Below, piece after piece: positions 34,056 to 45,019 of a stretch of 64,000 nt of DNA (position 1 is the stretch's first letter; every line of letters starts with the position of its first letter). Source of the stretch: Lotus japonicus (taxonomy: Eukaryota; Streptophyta; Magnoliopsida; Fabales; Fabaceae); contig NC_080041.1 in NCBI RefSeq assembly GCF_012489685.1, forward strand, positions 22,259,802 through 22,323,801, written 5' to 3'. The translations under genes were made by a program, and so were the position numbers. A model generated the notes under the pieces. That model did no database searches. It worked only from the letters and a program-made list of their open reading frames with translations, and was not told the origin of the DNA.

Positions 34056-35220
34056 TGTAAGATCAAGATTTGGTCATGTGGTACAACTCTATGTTTTGAT
34101 GATAACAAGTATTTATTTGTGGATGAACAACTATGATACTCTAATGTTTGTCTTGAGTGTTTTGACAAACAGGTTCTGATTCTGACACCAGAAGATATAT
34201 TCGTCAGAGGATCTGAAGATCAGAGGATCTGAAGATCAGAGGATCTGAGGATCAGAGGATCAGAAGATCAGAGGATCAGAAGATCAGAGGATCAGAAGAT
34301 CTGAAGACCAGAAGCTCTGAGGGACCAGAGGCTCTGAAGGTTCAGAAGCTCTGAAGGTCCAGAAGCAGAAGTTACGAAGGTCAGAGGATCCAAGCATCCC
34401 TCTGACTCTGATCACCAAGCTTCACAAGTTCCAACACGAAGCATAACTCTGATCAGAAGTCAATGGTGAAAGGCAAATGTCTCTGTCAAGAAGTACAAGA
34501 GCAGTGTACTATTCTGAAAAGCCTACCTACCAAGGTTCAGCCACAGCAGGTTCTGGAAGTTCCAGAAATGCCCTCCAACGGTCATATTCTCTCAACAGAA
34601 ATATCCTTTGCACCTTGGACTATAAAAGGCTGAAGAAAAGAAGAAAGCTAAGCGTGAGAGAAAACAAAGAGCTGCAATACAAGAAAAGATTCAAGCCTCT
34701 ACTTTCTTCATCTGTTCTTATTTAGTTTACACTCAGCTTATTTAGAAGCAAACCTTTGTAAACACCAACCTCAAACAGTTGTTTGATTTTCCTTAAGGGA
34801 CCGGGTAGGTCAGTATCCTTAAGAAGACTAAGAGAGTGAATCTTAGTGGTGATTCCTTTAGGAGATCAAGGTTGATCGGATCCTAGAGAAGACTAAGAGA
34901 GTGAATCTTAGTGACAGCTAAGTCAGTGTATTGTTAGTCACTTGTAGGTTTCAAGTGCAGTTGTAACTCTTACCTGATTAGTGGATTGCCTTCATTCTAA
35001 GAAGGAAGAAATCACCTTAACGGGTGGACTGGAGTAGCTTGAGTGATTTATCAAGTGAACCAGGATAAAATACTTGTGTGCTTTTCTCTTCTCTCTATCT
35101 TTATCCGCTGCACCATCTATCTTAGAGAAACCGAAAAGATTTACTTTAAATCTTAAGGGGAAAGTTTTTATATTGAAAACGCTATTCAACCCCCCCTTCT
35201 AGCCGTTTTTCACACCTTCA
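34056..35220 (+). repeat. 5' LTR of the Copia element, with internal minisatellite and TATA box
   Basis: 1165 bp. TATAAAAGG at 34621-34629 marks the promoter. An array of 16-bp units (agatcagaggatctga and variants) spans 34201-34300. The 82-codon frame here is duplicated in the other LTR and is part of the LTR, not a gene. Confidence 0.92.
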
Positions 35221-35294
35221 ATTGGTACCAGAGCGCAAGTTCTGATTACCACACTTAACAGTGTTCAGTAGATCCGGGCCAGTGTGAAAAACTC

Positions 35295-36986
35295 ATGGAT
35301 TCCACCACTACTACAAGCAAATATCAATACAGTGCAAGACCACCTATCTTTGATGGTCAGAGATTTGATTTCTGGAAAGACAGAATCAAAAGCTTCTTTC
35401 TTGGCTTTGATCCTGATCTTTGGGATTTTGTTGTTGATGGCTACACCCCTCCTGTCGATGAACATGGTGTAAAGATCCCAAGGGAGAAGATGAGTGAAGA
35501 TCAAAAGAAGGAGTTCAGAGATCATCACCGATCAAGAGCTATTCTGCAAAGTGCCATTTCATATGAAGAATATGAGAAAATTACTGATCGTGATTCCGCC
35601 AAGGGCATCTTTGAATCCTTGAAGATGTCTCATGAAGGAAACAAGAAAGTGAAAGAATCAAAGGCACTGTCTTTGATCCAGAAATATGAATCCTTCCAAA
35701 TGGAACCTGACGAATCCATTGAGGATATGTTTTCCAGATTCCAGTTGATTATTGCTGGAATAAGACCCCTCAACAATAGCTACACCACTGCGGATCATGT
35801 CATGAGGATCCTTAGAGGTCTTCCTGAAAGCTGGATGCCTTTGATAACTTCCTTGGAGCTAACTAGAGATGTTGAGCAGATGAGTTTGGAAGAACTCATA
35901 AGCATACTGAAGTGTCATGAACTAAAGCGTGTTGAACATCAGGATCAGAAGAAGAAGTCTATAGCCTTGAAATCCAAATCTGAAAAGGCTAAGGCTCTCC
36001 AAGCAGAAGCAGAAGAATCTGAAGAAGCCTTTGAAGATTCTGATGAAGATGAGCTGACTCTGATATCCAGAAAGCTCAACTGCATCTGGAAGCACAGGCA
36101 GAGCAAATTCAAAGGCTCATCAAAGGACAAAAAGTCAAAGAAGCATTTCAAGACCAAGAAGAGTCTGATGGTGAATTTTGATGAATCAGAGTCAGAGGAT
36201 GTTGACTCTGATGATGAAGTTCAAGGACTCATGGCCATTGTCAAAGACAAAGGAGCAGAGTCAAAGGAAGCTGTTGACTCTGACTCAGAATCAGAAGGAG
36301 ATCCTAACTCAGACGATGAAAATGAGGTATTCGCTTCTTTCTCAACCTCTGAACTGAAACATGCCTTGTCTGATATCATGGATAAGTATAACTCTTTATT
36401 GTCTAAGCATAAAAAGTTGAAAAAGGACTTATCTGCTGCTTCTAAGACTCCTTCTGAACATGAGAAAATTATTTCTGATTTGAAAAATGATAATCATGCT
36501 TTGGTAAATTCTAACTCTGTGCTTAAGAACCAGATTGCTAAGTTAGAAGATATAGTTGCTTGTGATGCCTCTGATTGTAGAAATGAATCTAAGTATGAAA
36601 AGTCTTTTCAAAGATTCCTGGCTAAAAGCGTAGACAGAAGCTTAATGGCTTCAATGATCTATGGCGTAAGCAGAAATGGAATATATGGCATTGTCTATTC
36701 TAAACCTTCTGAAGTTGCTGCATCATCTCTTAAGAAAGGAACTTTCTCTATGTCAAAATATCATGCTCAAATTCCTTTCCATTATCCTGCTGAAAGACCC
36801 AAAGTTGTCAGAACTTCTGGGCTAACTAACAAGAAAGGACCCAGAAAGTGGGTACCTAGGGATAAGATTATATATGTTGCAGATATCTTCAATAGGTCCA
36901 TCGAAACTCCAACCATGGAACCTGGACAGTGGATGCAAGCAACACATGACGGGAGAAAGACATATGTCCCAAGATCCAAAACTTGA
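35295..36986 (+). CDS. Copia gag polyprotein (SIRE-like), zinc knuckle missing
   Basis: A 563-codon open frame starting MDSTTTTSKYQYSARPPIFD. Residues about 15-210 form the Copia gag core (FDGQRFDFWKDRI, AKGIFESLKM, SLIQKYESFQMEPDESIEDM, ILRGLPESWMPLITSLE). Then come a Lys/Glu/Ser-rich part and acidic SESEDVDSDDEV stretches, a coiled-coil-prone part (LSKHKKLKKDL), and a C-terminal KKGPRKWVPRDKI motif of the kind that precedes protease in SIRE elements. The CCHC knuckle expected between the SRKLN and KKSLMVNFDES motifs is absent. Gag packages the RNA in virus-like particles. The start ATG lies about 60 bp after the primer site. The frame is intact. Confidence 0.85.
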   Translation: MDSTTTTSKYQYSARPPIFDGQRFDFWKDRIKSFFLGFDPDLWDFVVDGYTPPVDEHGVKIPREKMSEDQKKEFRDHHRSRAILQSAISYEEYEKITDRDSAKGIFESLKMSHEGNKKVKESKALSLIQKYESFQMEPDESIEDMFSRFQLIIAGIRPLNNSYTTADHVMRILRGLPESWMPLITSLELTRDVEQMSLEELISILKCHELKRVEHQDQKKKSIALKSKSEKAKALQAEAEESEEAFEDSDEDELTLISRKLNCIWKHRQSKFKGSSKDKKSKKHFKTKKSLMVNFDESESEDVDSDDEVQGLMAIVKDKGAESKEAVDSDSESEGDPNSDDENEVFASFSTSELKHALSDIMDKYNSLLSKHKKLKKDLSAASKTPSEHEKIISDLKNDNHALVNSNSVLKNQIAKLEDIVACDASDCRNESKYEKSFQRFLAKSVDRSLMASMIYGVSRNGIYGIVYSKPSEVAASSLKKGTFSMSKYHAQIPFHYPAERPKVVRTSGLTNKKGPRKWVPRDKIIYVADIFNRSIETPTMEPGQWMQATHDGRKTYVPRSKT

Positions 36987-37658
36987 ACCTGAAGGTGAAG
37001 TTAATCTTGGAGGCATCAGTAGAGTAAGATTTGGTCAAGTCAAAGCTAGCTGAAAAAGCTTGTAGAGATGAGCATGACTGTTTCAGATAGAAACAAAGAC
37101 TCAGAACTTGTCAAACCAGAAGCAACAACATCAGAAGATGCTACTACAACTTCTGACTTGCGTCATCAGAAGAAGAGTAGGTTCATAGCTTCTCATTCTG
37201 AAGCATCTGAAGATGGAATTTTTTCCAGAATGGAGATGTCACCAGAACCTCTGGACTTTGACACTTCTGCTCTCATAAGAAGATATACTAATCAGCAGCC
37301 AAGTATCCCTTGGTATTCCTTCTGAGGGGGAGTATTTCGTCTTATGCTCTTACTATTTTTTTTCCACCTTCATTCTTTTTGCTTATGACAAAAAGGGGGA
37401 GAACTTATAGTATCTTGACAACTCCTATATTATTTAGCTCAGAATCTAGATATTACTAACATTGATATTAAGTATTAGATTCAGGGGGAGCTTAGCTCAG
37501 AATCAAGCACGAGTCTTGGATTCAGAAGGAGCAAGATAAACTATACACATCAGGATAAGTTTTAACTCTGATACCTTATACTCTGAGTGTATTCAGTTTA
37601 TTTGTTTAGAGTTGTTCATCAAAATACATGGTTTTGTCATCATCAAAAAGGGGGAGAT

Positions 37659-38856
37659 TGTAAGATCAAGATTTGGTCATGTGGTACAACTCTATGTTTT
37701 GATGATAACAAGTATTTATTTGTGGATGAACAACTATGATACTCTAATGTTTGTCTTGAGTGTTTTGACAAACAGGTTCTGATTCTGACACCAGAAGATA
37801 TATTCGTCAGAAGATCTGAGGATCAGAGGATCTGAAGATCAGAGGATCTGAAGATCAGAGGATCTGAAGATCAGAGGATCTGAGGATCAGAGGATCAGAA
37901 GATCAGAGGATCAGAAGATCAGAGGATCAGAAGATCTGAAGACCAGAAGCTCTGAGGGACCAGAGGCTCTGAAGGTTCAGAAGCTCTGAAGGTCCAGAAG
38001 CAGAAGTTACGAAGGTCAGAGGATCCAAGCATCCCTCTGACTCTGATCACCAAGCTTCACAAGTTCCAACACGAAGCATAACTCTGATCAGAAGTCAATG
38101 GTTAAAGGCAAATGTCTCTATCAAGAAGTACAAGAGCAGTGTACTATTCTGAAAAGCCTACCTACCAAGGTTCAGCCACAGCAGGTTCTGGAAGTTCCAG
38201 AAATGCCCTCCAACGGTCATATTCTCTCAACAGAAATATCCTTTGCACCTTGGACTATAAAAGGCTGAAGAAAAGAAGAAAGCTAAGCGTGAGAGAAAAC
38301 AAAGAGCTGCAATACAAGAAAAGATTCAAGCCTCTACTTTCTTCATCTGTTCTTATTTAGTTTACACTCAGCTTATTTAGAAGCAAACCTTTGTAAACAC
38401 CAACCTCAAACAGTTGTTTGATTTTCCTTAAGGGACCGGGTAGGTCAGTATCCTTAAGAAGACTAAGAGAGTGAATCTTAGTGGTGATTCATTTAGGAGA
38501 TCAAGGTTGATCGGATCCTAGAGAAGACTAAGAGAGTGAATCTTAGTGACAGCTAAGTCAGTGTATTGTTAGTCACTTGTAGGTTTCAAGTGCAGTTGTA
38601 ACTCTTACCTGATTAGTGGATTGCCTTCATTCTAAGAAGGAAGAAATCACCTTAACGGGTGGACTGGAGTAGCTTGAGTGATTTATCAAGTGAACCAGGA
38701 TAAAATACTTGTGTGCTTTTCTCTTCTCTCTATCTTTATCCGCTGCACCATCTATCTTAGAGAAACCGAAAAGATTTACTTTAAATCTTAAGGGGAAAGT
38801 TTTTATATTGAAAACGCTATTCAACCCCCCCCTTCTAGCCGTTTTTCACACCTTCA
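37659..38856 (+). repeat. 3' LTR of the Copia element
   Basis: 1198 bp, 33 bp longer than the 5' LTR: two extra 16-bp minisatellite units in 37804-37935 and one extra C in the C-run near the end. TATAAAAGG is at 38256-38264. A few point differences only. Confidence 0.92.
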
Positions 38857-40301
38857 ACCTAAACATTATTTCATTGTTCCTCTCGATCTATTTTGTCCAT
38901 CTCACATGTGCAATGTAAGCTCTTGCTTGGTTTGCAATTTGGTTTTGCATTTTTTTCTATAACAGATGCATCATCTTGCACAATTTAATATCATTCCCAA
39001 TGTTGTAGAGTAAAAGAAATACATTGATGCTCCCAACTACCAAAGAAGCATGACGATAATTGATGATATGTGATGGATTTGCAAGAAATGGAGCATGAGT
39101 TCTACACCAAGAATAGTATAAAATGTGTTATTCTAAATACAGTTGGTGGCTACTATACAGCTCTAAAGGATCACACTTCTTGATAAATGGTGGCAAAAAA
39201 GAGCATGCAAAGATCAATGTTTGTTGTAATGATGTTTCAAGGTGTTGTCACTTATGTATAAGTAAATCCTTCTCCTATTTTGACATGTGTTACACTGAAA
39301 ATTTTAAAATCTTCTTTTTAACTTTAGAGATTTTTTTATGCATATGTAACGTGACATATTGTTTTATATAAAAAGTATCATTATATTTTTTTTAAACAAT
39401 CATTATACTCTAATATTGTGTTAAATTACAAATAAAATCAAATGAGATACCAACCGAATGCATTCAGTTATATATGGAGAGGAGAAATTTCTGCACCAAA
39501 AATTTATTACCAAAACAAATCTATGTTGGCTCATTTAAAAATTTTAAATATGAGAAACTTTTTCATAAAATATTAAAATCTTCTTTTCAACCTTAGAGAT
39601 TTCTTTATGTATATGTAACGTGAGATTTTATTTTATATAAAAAGTATCACTATATTTTTTTAAACAATCATTATATTCTAAACTAATTGATTGATATTAT
39701 ATTAAATTTCAAATAAAATCAAATGGGATACCAACAAAATGCATTCGGTTATAAATGGAGAGGAGAAATTTCTACACCTAAAATTTATTGCCAAAACAAA
39801 TCTATGTTGGCTAATTTGAAATCTATGCAAAATTATTTTTTTCGGTTTAAGGTTCGTAAATTTTGTACAAAATCTGATATATTGTTATTTTATGACTTCA
39901 AATAAACAAAATGATGTCATATTTTATGATTTATCTTTCACAACCCTAATTTGTGCTACTATCACATTCTTTTTTTCCCATGATTAATATGTGTTTATCA
40001 TCTGCTTTATTATAATTGTTCTTACATTCTTAGTATGTTAAATTTTTTATAATTTAAAATATGATCGATGTATCAAATACAATAGACACATTCTTTTTAT
40101 TTCCATGATTAATATGTGTTTATCATCTGTTTCATTAAAATTTTTCTTACATTTTTAGTATCTTAAATTTTTTTATAATTTAAAATATGATTGATGTATC
40201 AAATACAATAAATATATTCCCCGTGCAACGTACGGGTAAAAAGAACACTAGTTAATATATATTTAACTACTATTGTTAATTAACATATGACTTTTTCCTT
40301 T

Positions 40302-40615
40302 ACATGCGGGCGGTGAAGGATCCCTTCGTCCCGAACGTACTAATTCTATACTTTTCAATTGTAATATTATTTTTAATTAAATAATAGTATTTGACGCAAA
40401 TTAATTTCATTTACTTTCAGAATGCCCAGGAGCATGTGATTATCGCTGCTCAGCTACTCAATACAAGAAGGCGTGTTTAACCTATTGTAACTTGTGCTGT
40501 AATAAATGTTAATGTGTCCCATCAGGAACATATGGCCACAAGGAAGAATGTCCATGCGGAAGAATGTCCATGCTACAACGACTAGGAGACCAAAAAAGGA
40601 GGACCCAAGTGCCCA
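40302..40615 (+). pseudogene. GASA/snakin (gibberellin-regulated Cys-rich peptide) pseudogene, C-terminal domain
   Basis: An exon end (about 40302-40336, GGEGSLRPE) is followed by a GT...AG intron (40337-40420) and an exon coding QCPGACDYRCSATQYKKACL, then TYCNLCCNKC. This is the 12-Cys GASA domain of secreted, hormone-regulated peptides. Breaks: TAA at 40510-40512 within CCNKC*CVP; a 16-bp direct duplication (gaagaatgtccatgcg, 40545-40576) that shifts the frame; and a TAG where the family has Trp in CYNxW. The ending GGPKCP-stop survives in a shifted frame. The signal peptide and 5' exon are missing; a Helitron terminus lies only 50 bp upstream (40251), which probably removed or displaced them. 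Confidence 0.88.
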
Positions 40616-40619
40616 TAAG

Positions 40620-41427
40620 TTGACTTTTATTTATATGTATTATCGGTCCTGCATGTATGATGCATTTCTATGCTACTTATATTAATAAATTTTATCATTG
40701 GAGTTAATATTTCACTAGTTTGAAGATTTCTCAGAAGTTATGAAAGTGATATTCTCTTAATTGGATTAAGTAAATGTTTTGTGTGATTTTGATCGTTTAT
40801 CAAAATCCTACAACCAAGGGTGATCATGCTTAGTTTAGTATTATAAAATAAAAATATACAAATTTTGAGAATATAAAACAATATAATTATATATTTAACA
40901 AATTTATACAACAACCATCTTTTGTACCAAACTTTTTTTACACGAGAACCATTTATTCATCCGAATATAATCTTCCAGGAATTGATCCCTGGACCTCCCC
41001 TACCCAACCTATATGTCTCTTGATTCTTGCCGCTTGATCTATCATTTGAAGACAAATGAAATATAGTATAATATAATATAACATTATATAATATAATTTA
41101 TTATTCATTTTCTATTGTATATATGAAAGTAAGGTTTGAATTAAAAAAAGATTTTCAAATTTAAAATAAAAATGTTAAAAGTAAAACTATTATATTATTG
41201 ATTTATTTGATTGATTTTGGTTTTCCACTTATTTTAAAATATAAAGTAGAGAATTTTTTTTTAAATATGTATTATGAGATTTTAATTTAAAAGAATAATG
41301 GTCATAAATGTAGTAATAATTGTTTGGTATTTTTATTAAAAAAAATGTTTGGTAGTGATTTCCCTATTTATTACTAACTTTTTTTTTTACAAGAGGAAAG
41401 GTACTAACTAACTTATTTGAATTCAAA
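40620..41427. other. AT-rich DNA between the GASA relic and the minus-strand Helitron
   Basis: It begins with what would be the GASA 3' UTR (tattaataaatttta near 40680). Otherwise there is no coding, RNA or repeat structure that I can support. Confidence 0.45.
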
Positions 41428-42082
41428 CTAGTGTTTTTTTATCCGTACGTTGCACGGGGAATATGTCTATTGTATTTGATACGTCAATTAATACCTAGAT
41501 TATTAAAAATATATTAAACAACGGATGAAATAGAAGAGTCGGAAATGCTAAGCAAAGTGGACATAAAGACTTCTCTTCTAAGCCTGGTTGAGATCTGTAA
41601 CACCCCGAGTTCGGTGGCGTCACTTTAGTAACCAAAATAAACTTAATGCGGAAAAACGTGAATATTTTTTTTTTATAATAATAACTAAGACAAGACGGAA
41701 TTTAATAAAACCCAACAATAACAAAAATCAGAACTAATATACAATATATAAACAGCCCCCGCTGTAGTAGCAACCTCGTCACGAGTAACCTCCAGTGACG
41801 GAAAGAAAAGTGCAACGCCCGTAGGCAATATATACAAACCAAATGAACAGGTGAAGTGCCCGCAACACTATCCCTCAAAACTGAGAATCAGCTGACCCAA
41901 TGGCCTGAAAATAAGACTTCCTTAGTCCAACCAACTCTCTGTGATTCCCGTAAGGAAACCACACAAAAAGCTATAGGCGGATCTACCCTGTCCCCTAAGT
42001 AACAAATGAAGCAAGACTGTCAGAGCTAAAACTCTACTCCTACACTAATCCTAACTCGAGGAGCTCATACCAACACTCAAAG

Positions 42083-42613
42083 CTATGTGCTAGCATGATC
42101 GTCGTCTGAATCAGAATCCAGAACGACCAAGTCTACTAACCCCATCCGTCCTCCCCTCGCAACCGCAGTGCGCTCCGATGCTGGACTCACGGGCTTAGGG
42201 CCCGAACCCTGATCATCGATGATCGCAACGGTGGGTGCACTAGACCCTGCCGAAGGCACTCCCACTGGAATCTCCTCTGAGGGATCCTCCTCGTCTGAAG
42301 ACAATGGTGGTGGTGGTGGTCCTCAAAGTCCTGGTCCACAGTGAACGCCCGGTGGCAAGTTGAAGTTGATAGAGCATCGCCTCAACACTCCTGACCTCAG
42401 AAGTCCTCCGCTATCCACGTGATCCTCCATGATGCGCCCCGAATACGTCGCTCGATGGCTCGCGGGGTCAACCACCCACGACCCGGGGTCGTCCTGATCG
42501 ATCATCTCATACCTAATCCCCCCCGAAGGGTGGACCATGGTGAACCAATCCGCAATATTCATCTGACAAAAGGCGTTGTCCCCCAAAACACACACAGAAG
42601 ACGCGAGGGTCAA
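42083..42613 (-). pseudogene. LTR-resident ORF, copy B (one in-frame TGA)
   Basis: Read on the minus strand from about 42613: QMNIADWFTMVHPSGGIRYE, DDPGSWVVDPASHRATYSG, RIMED, LLRSGVLRR, then a TGA (42325-42323). The same frame continues with Pro-rich PPPPPLSSDEEDPSEE and an acidic end DSDSDDDHAST. It is the counterpart of 14279-14924. No known domain. It lies about 490 bp before the unit's 3' end, far downstream of the TATA box. Confidence 0.5.
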
Positions 42614-43274
42614 CTCTAAAGAACTATGTAGATAATAAACCCAATAGGTACAAATAATAAATAGCCACTTAGGCTTATAGCTAGGGATAACATCCTAGGG
42701 TTGCATATTCCATAATGTACATAACAGCAATAATAACAATTAACATGTTCCAAATAGGATTAACAAATAACAATCACATTCGACAACTAAATTAGTATGC
42801 ATGTTGCATGATATGATATGCAGGTTAACCCAGTCAACCAATATGCATTCCGGAACGGATGGACATCATCGGATCAGCCCTAACACCAGCCACGGTGGGA
42901 CCATTTCGGCCCGTGATGCCTCTTACTCCAACATCATCATGTAGTCAGATCAGCATAAAACCCGAAGGCCTGCCATTTCGGTCTGCTACTAAGAGTCACC
43001 TAGCAGCGCTCTTACGCGGAAATCCTGGTCTTATAACCAATTTTGGAATCCGCCGTGGTCCGGTATCTCGCCGTGTTTAAACCACTTAATGAGTGCATGC
43101 AATGCAGTGATTAGCCAAACAACGTCTCCGACCTCACTCGACACGTCGCCACGTGTTCTAGCTAAATTAATGTCTCTAAAAGCTTACCCTAAGGTAAAGT
43201 CGATTCTGCGACAAAATACAATAATCATAAAATGAGTGCAACCACTCACGATGACTCTTCGGGTCATCAATGCT

Positions 43275-43420
43275 CTCACGAAGTCTCACGCTTCAGTGAA
43301 GTTTCATGCTCTCACAAGGTCTCACGCCTCAGTGGAGTTCCATGCTTTCCACAAGGTCTCACGCCTCAGTGGAGTATCCCGCATTCACAAGGTCTCACGC
43401 CTCAGTGAAGCTTCTCGGCT
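43275..43420. repeat. 36-37-bp tandem repeat, four copies
   Basis: Units of the form 'cacaaggtctcacgcctcag' plus 'tggagttccatgctt' follow each other, with the first and last more diverged. It lies inside LTR-like copy B, and I see no matching array in copy A, so it expanded in one copy only. Confidence 0.75.
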
Positions 43421-45009
43421 CATCCCTTGGATGGCTAACAAACTGCTCAACGAGCGAAGGAGTACCAACATACTCAGAACTTACCAAACTCCTCAACACT
43501 TGGATCCGACGACACTCCTCGTTTTTCCAAAACTATGATTTGACTTCCAATGCCTTCCTTCGAGGTTGTTATCATTACTTAAAGATTTTGAGGTTATTTA
43601 AGGTCTTATGAATTTTCTTTATAAAATAGATTCCATTTTGTCTTATCGCAAGTCTTATACATTTTCAGGATCTCCCAATCCCAAGTCGCTTCCAGAGGAT
43701 GTCTCGATCCACTAAACAAAATTAAGGCCCGAACCTCGTTCGTCCTATCAAACTTTCTCAAAACTCTCAAAATAAAATCGGCATGACCTGCCTGCTATTC
43801 TCACCATTCAGAATCTCAGATTCCAGTATAGAGCATATTTAAATCCTCACAATCAACAACATGTCATATATCAATAAATCGCATCATAAACACTTAGCAC
43901 TTAGCATATAAAGCATGCACCACACATCCTAGATTACCCACATAGCACATAACATGTAAGACAATCTCAAAAACATTCAGTAGATGAATCATCTACATTG
44001 TCAGCCGAAGCCTCAGAAAACATTTTCCAATCACACACAATTCCAGTGCATAAACAGTAAACAATGTCGAAACATCGACCCTAAGCATTAACTAGAGATT
44101 CAGTGAGAAGCCCTCACCTGAAAGTTCTCCAGAATGATCAACTAGTGCTTCCTCGCTCTCAAAGTGTTGGTCCTCGGGGAAATCCTCAAAAGCACCTTTA
44201 CAATAAAATCACAGAATACTATCAGAATCTATCGGAAACTAAGCTATCGATACTTACTAAGGTTACTCGAAGTAATCTATACCCTAAGGTACGATAAACT
44301 AGCGCGAAAGACAAGTTTTCGGAAAAGGAAATTTTCCTCCTCCCCCCTAATAGGGCTCGGCCACTTTGTGCAATTATGGGGCTCGATTTTTCTTCGATCA
44401 AACTTGGTTCCTATGCTTTCATAAGCCGTAACTAAGGGTATTCTGAACTCGGAAAAATTATCGGATCAAAAACTGTCGCAGGGGTATTTTGGTCATGATT
44501 TTTAACTTAGGATTTTTCAAAACTGAAATCCCAAAAATAAAATTTTGCAGGGACGTCACCAACGACGTTTATGACAACTAATCCTACTAGCACTAAGCTA
44601 AGGCGATAGTTTTCAGCCTAAAGGTTGAAGCTTTACACCAAAAACTCCAAAAATGGGTATTTTAGGCTCAAATTGATTCCGGCGGAATTCCGGCGACATA
44701 ACGGAAAATCTAACCCGGCAGAAGTGATCTTGGGCGCATAAGGAAGAGGTTTAGAATCAGAAATGAAAGATTCAGGATAGTTTTGCAAAAACCCATAAAC
44801 TATCCGCTCAGAAAACTCTACAGAAAAGCTATGGAAAAAGCGATCAGAGGTAAGGATTAGCGACTATACCTCGAAGCCTTGAAGTAGCAACTGATTGATC
44901 GACGATCAAGCAAACGATGAAGAAAATCTTCTCTTCTCCCTCCCTTGTAGAACTCGCGGCCTTGATGAAGAAAATGGAGGAAAATTTGAGTTTTTCTTCC
45001 TTTCTTTGC

Positions 45010-45019
45010 TATATATAAA
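45010..45019 (-). promoter_or_regulatory. TATA box of LTR-like copy B
   Basis: TTTATATATA on the minus strand about 710 bp from the 5' end of the unit, the same relative place as TATAAAAGG in copy A, with GGCCGCGAGTT downstream in both. Confidence 0.5.

Larger units (their letters stand above)
34056..38856 (+). mobile_element. Non-autonomous SIRE-like Copia retrotransposon, gag only
   Basis: LTRs at 34056-35220 and 37659-38856 start TGTAAGATCAAG and end cacaccttca. A perfect 5-bp duplication ACCTA flanks the element (34051-34055, 38857-38861). The primer site TTGGTACCAGAGCGC (35222-35236) resembles the tRNA-Met site, and the polypurine tract aaaaagggggaga precedes the 3' LTR. The interior encodes gag but no protease, integrase or reverse transcriptase, so it depends on relatives. 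A short frame at 37068-37325 (ends NQQPSIPWYSF) precedes the polypurine region. The LTRs differ by only a handful of substitutions plus repeat number, so the insertion is young. Confidence 0.93.
31570..40251 (+). mobile_element. Helitron, split by a Copia element
   Basis: It starts tatattagaaaaaaagaact (a shortened version of the 25445 start) and ends in the hairpin ccccgtgcaacgtacggg and aaaaagaacactag, with CTAG at 40248-40251 followed by T. The Copia element at 34056-38856 accounts for over half of its length. The internal repeats 'tttttatggtatttttattg' match those in the other Helitrons. A short open piece near 33367-33450 (SYLAQECLGLYGPGT) may be a captured exon. Confidence 0.65.

Noticed and set aside
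34477..38360. Identical 82-codon ORFs at 34477-34725 and 38112-38360
   Set aside because: They are the same stretch of the two Copia LTRs and begin upstream of the LTR TATA box; duplication comes from the LTRs and not from a gene pair.
43236..43538. CRISPR-like look of regular repeats
   Set aside because: Plant nuclear context, units contiguous with no unique spacers; simple tandem repeat in an LTR.
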